The notes under the pieces: model-generated
What the model was told of the DNA's origin: nothing
Databases searched by the model: none
What the model saw: only the letters and a program-made list of their open reading frames with translations
Program-made: the position numbers and the translations under genes
Shown: positions 11,880 through 23,789 of the stretch, one piece after another
Layout: every line of letters starts with the position of its first letter
How positions within the stretch are numbered: position 1 is the first letter of the stretch
DNA from: Pseudocercospora fijiensis CIRAD86
Taxonomy: Eukaryota; Ascomycota; Dothideomycetes; Mycosphaerellales; Mycosphaerellaceae
NCBI RefSeq assembly: GCF_000340215.1
Contig: NW_006921536.1
Span: 5,106,874-5,170,873, forward strand
DNA length: 64,000 bases
Reading direction: 5' to 3'

Positions 11880-13200
11880 AGATAAGAGCTTTTAAAGAGG
11901 CACTATAATAGTAAGCTCGCTAGTTACTATAGTATAGAGAGGTCGCACGAGCTACTATCGCGTATATACTACTAGCTAAATAGTAAGCGGCATATAAAGG
12001 AGTATATATAGACCTATATAGTATACTAGCGAGTTAGAGTACTAAAGCACTTACTATTTAGCGAGTTGTCTTTACTTCCTATTTCTAGGAAGCTATTTGC
12101 TAAGCTTATAATAGACTTTATTATAGGCCTTCCGCCTACTAAGCGTAGAGGTAGCAAGGATGTGTATAATGCTATCCTTATTATAGTAGATCGATTTACT
12201 AAAGGCGCTCGATACATCCCGGCGCGCAAGGATTAGACTACTATTAATATAGTAGAGGCGCTATAGACTAACATCTTCTACACCTATTAGGGAACCCCTA
12301 AGGGGATCGTATCCGATCGTAGATCGATACTAATATCTTACTATTAAAGCGAGATTTGCTTATAGCTAAGACTAAAGCATCGGCTATCGACAGCCTTCTA
12401 TCTATAGACTAACGGTTAAATAGAGAGGTAGAATACTACCCTGCAGTAGTATCTACGCAGCTACATTAATAAGAACCCCGAGGATTGGGTTAACCTCCTA
12501 TAGCCTACAGAATTCGTATACAACAATAGCGTACACTTATCTACTAAAGTTTCACTATATATAGCTATAATAGGCTAAAACGCTGCCCTACTATAAGATC
12601 CATTTACCTCGCTCGAGGCCGAGCGTAAGGAAAGGGAAGCGCGTTAAGTACTAGAAACACTAGCGGCAATAGAACGTATCTAGAAGATACGAGAAATCTA
12701 CGCTAAGATAGCTAAGAAGCTAACAAAGGCTTAAGAGTATTAAAAGGCCTACTACGATAAGCGCTATATACCGATAACCTTCAAACAAGGCGATATAGTT
12801 ATACTTAGTACAAAGAACCTCCGCATCCGCAAGCACCTATTACCTAATAGCAAAACAAGGCCTAAGCTCGTACTAAGATATATTAGCCTATTCCGCATTC
12901 GAGAAGTTAAGGGCTCTTCCGTATAGGCCTACTAGTTATAGCTTCTACCCTATTATACTATCTATAACACCTTCTATATATCCCTCCTTAAACTATATTA
13001 TTAGCGCGAAGGCGATAAAGCGCCTCTAAGTTAGAAGAAGTCTTAGCTAATAGTAAAGAACTGTAGTCTATAGAGCGTATACTAAAGTATCGGACTAGAT
13101 AAGGCAAGAAGGAGTACCTTCTAAGATAGTAAGGCTATTTACCTAAATAGGACTCGTAGGAGGCTAAAGACTCTTTTAAGGATATAACTGAGTTGTTAGA
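11880..13200 (+). pseudogene. Integrase and chromodomain part of copy B pol
   Basis: Integrase core is visible as LIIDFIIGLPPTKRRGSKD (about 12,105-12,160), IVDRFTKGARYIPARKD (about 12,185-12,235) and TPKGIVSDR (about 12,295-12,320), which contains the second catalytic Asp. At 13,060-13,190 a chromodomain reads SIERILKYRTR, KKEYLLR**GYLPK*DS*EAKDSF, with stops at the aromatic-cage and Gln positions. It corresponds to the minus-strand copy at 4,140-2,640. Confidence 0.75.
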
Positions 13201-14154
13201 CGAGTATTAGACTAGTGTAAAGGACAAGAAGAAGGCTAAGAGGCTATAATGTTACTACTAGGGCCTAGGAACAATGCTACCCCTAGGGTGCTATTAAGCT
13301 AACTAATTAGAGGCAAGCAATTGTTAGTAAAGGACAATAAGACTATACTACGATAACGAACGCGTAACGAGTACTAACGAGCGCACTATAACTATTAACT
13401 AATCGCCTGCTCTTTTAAGGAATCTACCTCTTTACTAGCGTACCCTATAAGGTCCTCCTCTTAGCGCCCCTCTTATTTCTACGTCCTATCGGGACCCTAA
13501 GGCCTAGGCGGTCGATAGAGGCGCGCGCGCGCGTAGGCGAATAGTGCTAGTAATAATAATAGTAACGACGGCGTTACGCTCGTACTAAAGGGCGATACGG
13601 CCGGCGCGGCTATATTAGTAACGGTATTGCGGAGTGTATTATTAGTCGAAGAAGGAAATCGAAAGCAAGGTAAAGTTAGCGCTAAGACGACTAGCGCCGC
13701 TATTATCGACATTACTTACTATTATTACTACGCCTATAGATACAACCTTACCTATACTACGAGCCTAAGGCACCTTAATTAAAACTTTAATTAAAACTTT
13801 AAGGCTAAGTTAAAACTTTAAGCCGCCTAAAAGATTAAGCGACTAATAGACTAACTAAGGGCAAAACTATAGAGCTAAGCTAGCTAGGGTCGATCTTATA
13901 GACAATAGGTTACTTCTCGATCTTTCTAACCCTTTAAGTAAGGCGAACCTTAACTACTACACTTATAATAGTCTCTACCTATAGAAACTAGACGAGCTGT
14001 ATTTTTTCTAAAAAGTAAATAATAGCCCTCGTAATAATAAGAACAAACCCTCGGAAGCGGACAACCCTCGGAAGCGGACATTGCTAGGTCTTTTAAGAGT
14101 AGACGTAAAGAACTCGATACGACATTACTTAGAATAGAGGCAGTACTATAATAC

Positions 14155-14298
14155 TGTTACGGAGTAACACCTAGGTTAGCTGTTATAGCCTAAGGCATCG
14201 AGTCTTAGCGAGGATTCTTCCTCGTACGCTTCCTTCTACCTCTAGATAGGACCGTACGATAACTCGTCTTCTATCTATCCCTAGACCGTCTCGTAACA
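14155..14298 (+). repeat. 5' LTR of copy C
   Basis: 144 bp from tgttacggagtaacac to cgtctcgtaaca, with short inverted ends tgttac/gtaaca. It matches 22,059-22,202 nearly base for base. Confidence 0.95.
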
Positions 14299-14959
14299 TT
14301 TTGTCGTACTACCCGTTAAGTCTATTGCGAGGAACAATAGAAGGTTTTAGGGCTACCGAAGCGTCGGTGCGGCATACTATCGTTAGGAAGAAAATTCTTC
14401 GAGCAACGCGAGAAGCGCGCGTATATATCTAGTTAGAACGACTAGCCATCTATAGAGTCGCTATAATTAGGAATAGACAGTAGATTATCCCTAGGATCGC
14501 TATAATACAACCCGTTAGTCGAGAAGCTAGGTCTACTACGAGGCGCTAGCATATCTAGTTAGAAGTTACGATCAATCCGAAATACGTTAAAAGAAAGAGA
14601 AGTTACACGGCAGCGATACAACAGCTATAGAGCTATTTAACGATGTTTACCGCTCGAGTAGGAGCGTAGGGAAGAGCAGACGTCTTAGAGTCTCTAAGTT
14701 AGGACAAGTTAGATACTAATAAACAGTTGGTCTATACTCCGTACTTAGTTTCTATATACTGCAGTTTCATTTTAGGTCTTATAGTTCAGTTTCTATATAC
14801 TACTTACTGTTTATTGTCCTATTGCCTATGTCTAGTGTACCGGGGTCGCAATAGTCGGCTCCTACCGATCCTAATAAGTAGAAGAAGCTACTCTAGGATA
14901 TCGCTAAAATCAAAGCTAGAGGTAGTTAAGCGCTACGAGAACATTAAGTAGCCTAGTCC

Positions 14960-17640
14960 GCCCGCAAACAATAATAGGAGGATTCGGAAGACATAGCCTT
15001 CCTAGAAGGCACTAATCTACTAGAATCCCCTCCCCGAAGCATTTCTCGACGAATATTTCCTATCCGCGACGGCATTAATACGAATCCTAGCATTACTATA
15101 CCGAAAGCCTCTACTATACCGAAGGGCGAAGAAAAACCTCCGCCTGCGACAAAAGCGCCTTTAAAGGCTTTCCTCTAACCTTAAGCGAGTTTACGACTAC
15201 CCCTTAGAAATAAACCGGAGTTCTCGCCTACTAATCCTTTCCGTTAGTAAGCTTACGCAAAGCTATTATCGGACAAGAACCCGGCGTTCTTAGGTTTCTA
15301 GGGAAAGAGCTTCGGAAGTTTAGTATATAGGAGAGATCTTCCTTCGGAAAGGAGACCTACGTTTCAAGCAAGAGATAATAATACGGAGTCTAATATTTAG
15401 GTACCGGAAGCCGAGAATAGCTATATATATAACAATAGCGCTCGAGCCCGAGTGCGACGCAAGCAAGCTAGTAACCGTCGCGAGGCCTCCGCCGAACGCA
15501 TATCTCTAGCACGTATAGTAAATATACCGACGAACTTTAACGACAGCGAGACTTAGACGTAAGGACGTTTACAACAACCGGTTCCCCCTACGTTAAGAGC
15601 GAAAGGACTCCCGTTACCGCGTATGCTACGAACACTAGGTGCCTTCCCTAGCGATTAGTCCTCGCGCGCATCTACAATAGCTCCTATAGAGTCCGATAAA
15701 GAAGATAAAGAAGATAAAGGCGCCGAACCTATTAGCACTACATTTATTAAGGAAATCGATGCTATACTACCGTTAGACTAACGTATAGGATATAATTACC
15801 CCGACATCCCTTTCGAACTATACGAAGATCCGATGCTAGATCTAGACTAACGTTCTAATAGCAGAGACGACGAAGGCGATTTGGCTAAGCCTAAACGCGT
15901 AATCGACTTAAACGACTTCTTTACCGAGGCTCCGAAGTTCGACCTAGTTGATTAAGATAGCTAGACCGAGTTTGACCTAGATTAGTTCGTCGTACGGAGC
16001 ACTTAGGACTTCGTTACTAAGACAACTGTGCGTCCTCGCACCTAGTTCTATAGAGTAGCCTACCTATATAAGGCCTATCGGTAGTTAAAGAAGAGCTAGT
16101 CCGACACTACTTACGAATCTAAGAAGTAGATAAGTAAAGCTGTTTCGTAGAAAATGAAGCATAACGACCTAGAGGCTAAGCTATAAGAAGCTAGGAAGTA
16201 CGGAAAGCAACCTATCCTTCCTATAGATCTAGTTTAATCGAAGGCCTATAAGGAACTAAAGGCACTAGCTAACTATAGGCTTCAAGCGTTAAACTAGTAG
16301 AAGATTGCCCTCGAATAGCAAGTTAATGCGTTAGAACAGTAGTTGCAGCATCGAACCGATAAGGTCGCTATAATCCGGTAGCAACTTAATAAATATTCGT
16401 ATATTAATCTAAGGACCTAAGCTAAGCAAGACCTAATTAACGTTGCTCTGCCTCGCTAACGAGAAGCAGTCCTACCGCCGAATTAGCGCCCTCTACCCCT
16501 TAGGCAATCTACCGCGCCTAACCTATTATAGCAGGTCTATTAGTAAGCCTTCTAACGACCTTAATCCGTTCCGCCTCCTATATCTAGTAACACTATACCG
16601 GTTCCCGCCCCTCTCGCCGCTAGCGTGCCCCGAGGAGTAAGTACAGCCCCTTCTAATGCCGCTTAGCACTATATCCTAAAGAATCGGGTTAGGTAGCCGG
16701 ACCTAGAGGTGTTTAGCGGAGACCGGTCTAAGTATTAGCCCTAGAAGATTAAAATAAAGGCTAAGTTTGCAAACACTTTCGAACAAGACGAGGTCGCTAG
16801 CTGCTTTGAATATACAGTTATGCTAACCGAAAAAGAGCCGCAAACTATGCTTATCGACAACACCTAGGAAGCTAATATTTAGCAGTCCCTTAAGGATATA
16901 TAGAATGCCTTCGATGCTAACTAGGGCTAGAACACTAAAGAGCGAATAGTACTAGTATAGACGAAGCTTGCAACGATGTAGCAGCCCGATAGCAAAGATA
17001 CCTTTAATAACTAGATCGTCGAATACCGTACTACGCTGTCTTAATCTCGAGAAGTACCTAACTCCTTTAAGTTGTAGAATAAGCTTAACGCTTCGTACAA
17101 GTACGAGCTTAAGAACAAGTAGCGTCTCCCTTTTAACGAGTTCTATAAGGAAGCCCGAGCGTTGTAAGAGTCTTAGGGTATAATAAAGGACTAAGCGAAG
17201 GCTCGAGATAAGAAGAAGGCACCGCGTGCCGGTGCTCGCCTAGCCGCTACTACTCTAAGAGCCGCTGCTAATACCGGTGCTGCCGTCGGCTTTAATAATC
17301 GTAAGGCGGTACGCGTTATCCCTATAAAGTATAGTAAAATCACTCCCGCTACCGAAGCCGAGAAGGAGAAGTTTAAGCGGGAGAATCGCTACTTTCGTTA
17401 CTGCGAAATAGGTTATCAATCTCGGGACGTTGCCTATATTATACACTTTAGCAAAGGCGCATTTACTTTCGGACATATTAACGACAGTACGCCTATTAGT
17501 AAATATAACCGCAACGTCCGGTTAGTACTTATAGGGGATAAAGGATCCGAGGTAGAAATAGAGCCCGAAAGTAAGCCTAGGGAGGGCAACGATTCTAACT
17601 CTTCGGAAAACGACGAGCCTTAGGAGTAAGCCGCTCTTCT
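14960..17640 (+). pseudogene. gag of copy C
   Basis: A long, mostly open frame with TAG codons. The N-terminal part is Pro/Ser/Arg-rich and acidic (an EDKEDKGAEP-type run near 15,700). The central part is Gln/Lys-rich and coiled-coil-like (about 16,130-16,400). The C-terminal part has a decayed zinc knuckle near 17,390-17,430 (RYFRYCEIGYQSRD, where several Cys/His ligands now read Tyr), then an acidic tail to about 17,625. The order fits a fungal gypsy gag with nucleocapsid at the C-terminus. Domain limits are approximate. Confidence 0.55.
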
Positions 17641-17879
17641 AAGGCCTAGTTAGAGCGTAATAATAATAAAGTCCTTTGCTCCCTAAAGGATAACGAATTA
17701 CTTGCAAATGCTTCCTTAGAGTCACCCGGAATAGCTAGCTATAGGCAAGTGCACGTAACGCCCTTATATAGACGCTATATAGTCTGCTCTGCTTACGTTC
17801 TTTTACTACGACTATAACGAAGATTGCGGAACCGCAACCCTCGCAAGGCTCCGGCAAAACCTATCTCTACGAAAAGCCG

Positions 17880-20800
17880 CTCGCTAATCGACTACGGTAC
17901 TACTACCCAATTCGCTTACCTACATTTCGTTTAAAAGTATCGTATCGATACGTTCCCTCTAGCATCTCCTAAACGGCTACACTTAGCTAATAGTCGAAAG
18001 ACCCAACTTACCCGAGCGGCGTATATTACTATTACTATTAGAAATTATACCGACACATCCTTATATTATATTACGGATATAGACTAGTACGATCTTGTCC
18101 TTAGGATAGCGTAGCTCGAAGAGCATAATCCGCACGTCTTATAGAAACATCGCACTCTAGACTTTAACTCCGACTAGTGCTGTCTAAACTATAATAAAGG
18201 CGGCGTCCCTTATATAGTCGCTCTCGATCGCAAAACAAGTCGTTATAAAGCCTAATCCGACCCTAATCTCGCGTCGATAGAGGACATTCGCCTAGTTAGT
18301 GCTAATGCCTTCTACCGACTAGCAAAGAAGGCTAACTATTAACTCCTTGTCCTTTAGCCCGAGGACTCTATACCCGAGGTATAGCTAGCCGGACTCGAGC
18401 TTCCGGAAGAGGCTACTATTGCCGCTATATCGCCCGAGGATTATAAAATCTTTATAAGGAAATTACGCGACTGTAATCTAAGAGATGCGCTGCGGCCTAG
18501 GTATTATTACCTTGCTAATACCTTCAAGAATAAGGATCAAACTACGTTGCCCAATTATTATCCCGCTAACGATTATGCTATTTACCTCAAACCTAGTACA
18601 CAACTACCTTACTAGAAGGGTTATCCTATAAATGCCGAGCAACTAGCTGCTATAAAGAAATATATAGATAATTAGTTAGTAAAAGGTATAATCGAGAGAT
18701 CAAGCTCTTAATATACTTCGCCGGTACTCCTAGTACGAAAGCCTAGAGGCGGCCTCCGAGTATACGTAGACTACCGAGTACTAAACGCTATTACGGTCAA
18801 AGATCGCTACCCGATTCCACTAATACGAGAAACGCTAGACAGGCTATACCGAGCTAAGTGGTTTACTAAGCTAGACATCGTAGCGGCCTTTAACAACCTA
18901 CGGATTCGAAAAGGCGATAAATAGCTAACTGCATTTATTACTCGCTATAGGTTGTATTAGTATAAAGTTATACCATTTAGGTTATGCAATAGACCGAGCT
19001 CTTTCTAAAGGTATATCAACACTATCCTTCGCGAATTCCTAAACGACTTCGTTACGGTTTATTTAGATAACGTATTAATCTATACCGATAGAATAGAGGA
19101 AGAACATGCCTCTTAGGTCGAATAGGTTATTACTAAGCTTATAGAAGCGAACCTGCCTATCGACATTAACAAGAGCGAATTCTATATAAAGCGTGTTAAG
19201 TACCTAGGACTGTTCGTTATAACGGAGGGAATCGAGATAGACCCGTCTAAGGTAGAAGCTATATAGCACTAGCAAACCCCTCGCAACGTTAAAGACGTAC
19301 AAGCTTTCCTTAGATTCGCTAGTTTCTATCGACGCTTTATTTACGCCTTCTCTCGGATTACGGCACTACTTACAGCTCTTACAAAAAAGGATCCTAAGAC
19401 TAAGAAAGATGTTAGCTAGCAATAGAATGCCTTATATTAGGCCGTATTCGAGAACCTAAAGAAAGCCTTTATTACCGCTCCGGTCCTATCTTACTTTATC
19501 CTAGGAGAAGAAATATAGGTTGAAACTAACTCTTTAGACTAGGTTAGTGCGGGTGTCCTATCGCAGATACGAAATAGAATGCTACAACCCGTAGCCTACT
19601 TCTCGAAGAAGATACTACTAGTAGAGATTAATTACGACATCTACGACAAAGAACTACTAGCTATTATCAAGTGCTTTAAGGAATAGGAGCCGGAGCTAAT
19701 AATGCAAGACGTCAAAGTAATCTCCGATTATAAGAACTTAGAATACTTTATATCTATAAAGAAGCTTAATCGGCGCTAAGCCCGTTAGGTAGAGTTCCTT
19801 TCGCAGTTTAACTTTAAGATTACATATAGGCCTAGCAAACAAGGAACTAAGCCTAACAGCCTAACGCGAAGGTCTCAAGACATTCTAAATAATATAAACG
19901 ACCCGAGATTATAGTATTAGGAGCGCACTGTCCTAAAACGCGAGAACCTTAATATCGTTACTAACTTTGCGATATACTACGAGGACAGTAGGTACGAATC
20001 GGAAGTACCGACACTAGCACAAACAAATAATAAAGCTGCTAAGGACAATAGCGTAGGAGAAAAGGGGGGTAAAAACTAGTCTAACGATAACCTTCTAGTC
20101 GACGACGGCCTAACGGAGGGAGCGCCTAACGATAAGTTACCCGAAGCGATCGATATAGTAACTACAGTTAACTAAATGTTCGAACAAGCGTATAAGCAAG
20201 ACGCTATAGTTTCCTTTATCGCTAACACCTAGAGGCATCTAGAAGAGGGCACGGTGTCTACCTAGATACGACGTAATAAGATCTCCCTAGCTAATTATAA
20301 GGTCGAGGACGGACGACTCTAAGTTAACTAACGCCTCTATATGCCCGCGTTTAAGAACCTTCGTATAAGAATTATCTAGCGGTTTTACGATAGCCCTATA
20401 GCAGGATACTAAGGCATTAATCGCATACTAGAACTAATCTATCGGCATAACCTGTTCTAGCTAAAGATAACGGTAGACATCGCGCGTTATCTACGCAACT
20501 ATAGAGCGTGCCGAAGAGCCAACCCTTCGCGGCTATAGAAGCCTAGTACACTATCTACCTTACCTACGCCGCCTAAGCCTTAGTCTTATATTACTCTCGA
20601 CTATATCGTAGACCTCCCTCCTAGCTATAACGAGCACTTAGATAAGAATAAGACCTATAGGAACATACTAACCGTTACCGACTATCTAACTAAGCAAGTG
20701 CGCCTATTGCTAACTAATAGGCTAGACGCGGAAGACGCGGCTTAGCAAGCTTATTACTTTATCTTTCCTACGTACGGAGTACTATCTATTATCTTTAGCG

Positions 20801-21720
20801 ATAGAGGTACCTAATTCGTTAGCGCCTTCTTTAAGCGATTGTGCGCATATCTTAGCATCGCTTAGAATACTTCTTCCGCTTTCTATCTAGAAACTAATAG
20901 ACAATCCGAGCGTACTAACTAAACCCTCGAGCAGTACCTGCGGGTCTTCTATACGTAACAATAAGACGACTGGGTTAAATAGCTACCGCTCGCGGAGTTC
21001 GCAATAAACAATTATATATCGGCTGCTACCGGATTAACACCCTTCTTTACTAATACAGGGCGGCATCCGAATATAGGTTTCTAGGACCTTCTAGGCCGGC
21101 CGCAAGTTACGAAGCAACAGCTAGCTAACATCGAATCCGCTAACGCTATAGCCTAGCGTATACGCGACGTACTCGAAGAGTGCCGTGCCTCTTACGCTCT
21201 AACCTAAGCTAAGAACACTAACGCAGCAAATGCTAACCGCGCAGTTGTACCCGACTACAAGCTAGGCGACCTAGTATAGCTAGACGCCCGTAACCTCCGT
21301 ACGGATCGACTAAGCAAGAAACTAGACTATAAATAGCTAGGGCCCTTTCCTGTCGCGTAACCGATAGGACGGCGCTTATACAAGCTAACCCTTCTAGACT
21401 TAATGAAACTAATCTATCTAGTCTTCTATACTAGCATATTGCGCGCTGCCGCTAATAACCCGCTACTAGGGCAGGAACTAGTTAATGCTCCGCCGCCGGT
21501 CCTAATTACGCGCGACGGTAAAGAGCCTAAAGAGGAATAGGAGTTAGAGAAGATTTACAGCTCGCGGAAAGCCGAAGATAGTAAGATTTAGTATAAGGTA
21601 CGATAGAAAGATAGATCGGAGACTAAATAGCGATAGGACGACTTCTTGCCTAGCGCTAAAGAACTAGTAGCCGAGTATTACTAACGATATCTATATAGGC
21701 TGAAGCTAGCGGCTGCTAAG
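17880..21720 (+). pseudogene. pol of copy C: reverse transcriptase, RNase H, integrase, chromodomain
   Basis: Reverse transcriptase: [21 protein letters not shown] (about 18,716-18,780), [32 protein letters not shown], and the catalytic box YLDN at 19,060-19,071 (YLDD altered by G-to-A). RNase H lies near 19,490-19,800. Integrase: YITLDYIVDLPPSYNEH (about 20,590-20,640), TVTDYLTKQVRLL, then IIFSDRGT.FVSAF near 20,790. A C-terminal chromodomain-like stretch (EWELEKIYSSRKAEDSKI.YKVRWKDRSE type, with stops at Trp and Gln) is at about 21,530-21,640. Protease upstream of the polymerase is too decayed to mark. TAG/TAA codons occur throughout. Confidence 0.75.
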
Positions 21721-22043
21721 GACTTGCTACTAGTTAAGAAGTATAGACTGTCGGTAATATAAAAGGGCTATACTTCTCTACCGTAAACCGCTATAGCGTT
21801 AATGCTAGCCTCCGACCCTAAGAAGACTCGCTACCGAGTAGTTGAGACAGAACCTAGCCCTTGCTGCTATAAGAACCTCCCCGCTAGACCTAACGGTGCT
21901 AGTAAGTTGCTATATAAACGGACGGTACGAGGTGCTCGTGTTACCTACTAGGAACATAATTACGGACATAGATATAGATATCGGTATAGACATTGAAGAA
22001 AGGCCTATTGTACGTTATTAAGACGTCGTAGGAGCTCCTTATT

Positions 22044-22056
22044 TAAGGAGGGGAAT
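22044..22056 (+). other. Polypurine tract of copy C
   Basis: Purine run aaggaggggaa directly upstream of the 3' LTR. This is the expected plus-strand primer site. Confidence 0.6.
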
Positions 22057-22058
22057 AC

Positions 22059-22202
22059 TATTACGGAGTGACACCTAGGTTAGCTGTTATAGCCTAAGGC
22101 ATCGAGTCTTAGCGAGGATTCTTCCTCGTACGCTTCCTTCTACCTCTAGATAGGACCGTACGACAACTCGTCTTCTATCTATCCCTAGACCGTCTCGTAA
22201 CA
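22059..22202 (+). repeat. 3' LTR of copy C
   Basis: 144 bp, tattacggagtgacac to cgtctcgtaaca. The first dinucleotide TG of the 5' LTR reads TA here, as RIP predicts. Confidence 0.95.
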
Positions 22203-22486
22203 AATACCTTGTACGTCTACCTATTATAGCAGGGAAGACGCGCTCGTATTATAATTAGTCGAAGGCCTTTAATTCTTATAGATATATATTACTTTATAGT
22301 TTATTATATATAGAGATAGCGCAGTTAGAGTTGCATATTGTATTGTTTAGAGGTAAGGTTTGATATAGTTATATAATTAGGTAATTAAGTGTTTAATTTA
22401 GCGCGGGCTAAGGAGCTTATTAGACTTGCTAAGTTAGCGGCAATAGAGGTCGTAGACTATAGACAGGCTACGAGGGCGCGGCCTTT

Positions 22487-22498
22487 AGAAGGGAAGCG
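22487..22498 (+). other. Polypurine tract of copy B
   Basis: agaagggaagcg immediately before the 3' LTR at 22,501. It is the counterpart of 1,341-1,351 on the other strand. Confidence 0.6.
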
Positions 22499-22500
22499 TA

Positions 22501-22696
22501 TATTAGGGCTAAAGAGGCTATACGTAATTGGCATATAACTAGGCTAAGTAAAGCTAGGGTCTTAGTGCCTTAGGCAGGGCTTGGCGCTTAGTAATAGGCT
22601 AACTTGCCTGCCTTCCTCCCTCTCCTCTTAGCTCCTTATCGAATACTACTCGTACCTACTACTACCCTATCTACCTGCTAATATACCCTTCTTACA
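22501..22696 (+). repeat. 3' LTR of copy B
   Basis: 196 bp beginning tattagggct and ending cccttcttaca, followed by the duplication agtaa. It keeps a few TG/CA dinucleotides (attggcat, gcctgcc) that are TA in the 5' LTR. It is therefore slightly less mutated than its partner. Confidence 0.95.
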
Positions 22697-22701
22697 AGTA
22701 A

Positions 22702-22810
22702 CAAGCTAACCCTCGTAGTACTTACTATTCTTCAAGCCTATAGATAGCTAGGCTTCTAGCTTCTACGACCCTCTAGTTAATTACTCGCAGCTATTAGAAG
22801 GCTAGTAATA
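22702..22810 (+). pseudogene. RIP-destroyed coding sequence interrupted by element B (3' part)
   Basis: The frame that ends at 408 resumes here after removing element B and one copy of agtaa. It reads Tyr/Phe/Leu-rich sequence with TAA/TAG at likely former Gln or Trp codons, and ends in a double stop near 22,805. The product is unknown. Confidence 0.4.
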
Positions 22811-23425
22811 GCTAGAGACCTATAGTAACTATATAGGTGCAGAAGCATATAGATAAGCGCTTAACCGGCTACGCTTCGGTTAAGCTTAATTAAGTATATC
22901 TATAGCAAGAATTAGTCTATATATCAGTCTATCTATATGCCTTTATCTACAGTCTTTACAAGCTAGTATAGTGCTAATAAGCCCTTCTAATAACCGTAAC
23001 CTTCCTCTTCTAGTTAGCGGTCTTTAGCCCTATATTATTAACTACTAACTTAACGATAACAACGTTATTAATAGCGTTAGCAACATTAGTAACGTTAGTC
23101 GTTACTAACAATCTAACACCCCTAATAGGAAGGTAAGGTAGGGAGAGAACTTAAAGGTTTTTTAGGTTTAGGGAAGCTAGATAGGTTTGCGGTAAGTTAT
23201 ATAGATTAATCTAAAACTTAGGAAGTCTGTTTAAGTTCTATCTAGCTAGGCTTTCTTTTACTATAGTTAGTAGTAATAAGAGATACTTTTCGGATTAGAC
23301 TCGGACTTAGAGGGAGTATACTAGATCGTATATATAGGAGAGAGATAGGAAGGGAGAGAGAGAGGGAGAAAGAGAGGGAGAAAGAGAGAGTATACTTTCG
23401 GATTACTTATAAAAACTTCTATTAG
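22811..23425. other. RIP-mutated repeat remnant without recognisable gene
   Basis: CpA/TpG-poor, TpA-rich sequence like the rest of the block. It includes a short imperfect hairpin around 22,860-22,890 and an AT-rich aacgtta-containing stretch at 23,040-23,110. No LTR partner or coding frame could be assigned. Confidence 0.5.
23338..23392 (+). repeat. GA-rich low-complexity tract
   Basis: About 55 bases almost purely of G and A (gagagagagggagaaagaga pattern) between two gtatac-like edges. It carries no CpA and so survives RIP unchanged. Confidence 0.7.
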
Positions 23426-23429
23426 TAAG

Positions 23430-23640
23430 GCTATAATACGGGTTAGGTAAGTAGGTAGATAGTATAACTATAGTCTAGAGTATATAGTATTCGATAAGGT
23501 CTATTAAGGAGAGAGAGGAAGGTTAGGAAGTTAGGCTAACGCTAAGCGCTAAGCCCTACCTAAGGCACTAAGATACTAGCTTTACTTAGCCGGTTATATA
23601 CCTTTTTATATTCCCTCTAATAGAGGTATAGAGAAGTTTC
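23430..23640 (-). repeat. Diverged solo LTR of the A/B family
   Basis: Shares in order the segments gtattcgataagg, agagaggaaggttagg, gctaagcgctaagccctacc, taaggcactaaga and tagctttact with the minus-orientation LTRs at 1,141-1,337 and 8,050-8,246. Several small indels are present. No internal sequence is attached. It is older than the other LTRs by divergence, and it lies close to the edge of the RIP block. Confidence 0.6.
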
Positions 23641-23789
23641 TTAAAGATGTTCTTAAGTAGGAGATATTCCTAAGCAGATAGTATTCTTAAGTAGATAATT
23701 TTGTTAAGGAGATATTTAATTTGTAGGCGATAACCGGAAATTCTAGCTAGGATAATGTTCTCTAGAAATCGAGTCTACTCTATATATTT

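Larger units (their letters stand above)
14155..22202 (+). mobile_element. LTR retrotransposon copy C (second Ty3/gypsy chromodomain family), nested in B
   Basis: A complete 8,048-bp element with 144-bp LTRs (14,155-14,298 and 22,059-22,202). It is flanked by aatac at 14,150-14,154 and 22,203-22,207. The empty site can be read in copy A: the minus strand near 1,640-1,620 runs through the same sequence without interruption. Order inside is gag (about 14,960-17,640), then reverse transcriptase, RNase H, integrase and chromodomain. It is unrelated in LTR sequence to A and B. It is heavily RIP-mutated and inactive. Confidence 0.95.
414..22696 (+). mobile_element. LTR retrotransposon copy B (Ty3/gypsy, chromodomain type), carrying nested copies A and C
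   Basis: The outermost element of the nest. It starts with a 196-bp LTR at 414 and ends with a 196-bp LTR at 22,696, flanked by the direct repeat agtaa at 409-413 and 22,697-22,701. Its body is in three pieces: 610-1135, 8252-14149 and 22,208-22,500. The gaps are accounted for by copy A and copy C, each with its own 5-bp duplication. Gene order is gag, protease, reverse transcriptase/RNase H, integrase, chromodomain, which is the Ty3/gypsy chromovirus order. Frames are readable over long distances but are riddled with TAG/TAA. The element is dead, killed by point mutation rather than by deletion. Confidence 0.93.

Noticed and set aside
23157..23178. Telomere-like ttaggtttaggg
   Set aside because: Only two units, in a TA-rich RIP context. 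It is not an interstitial telomere.
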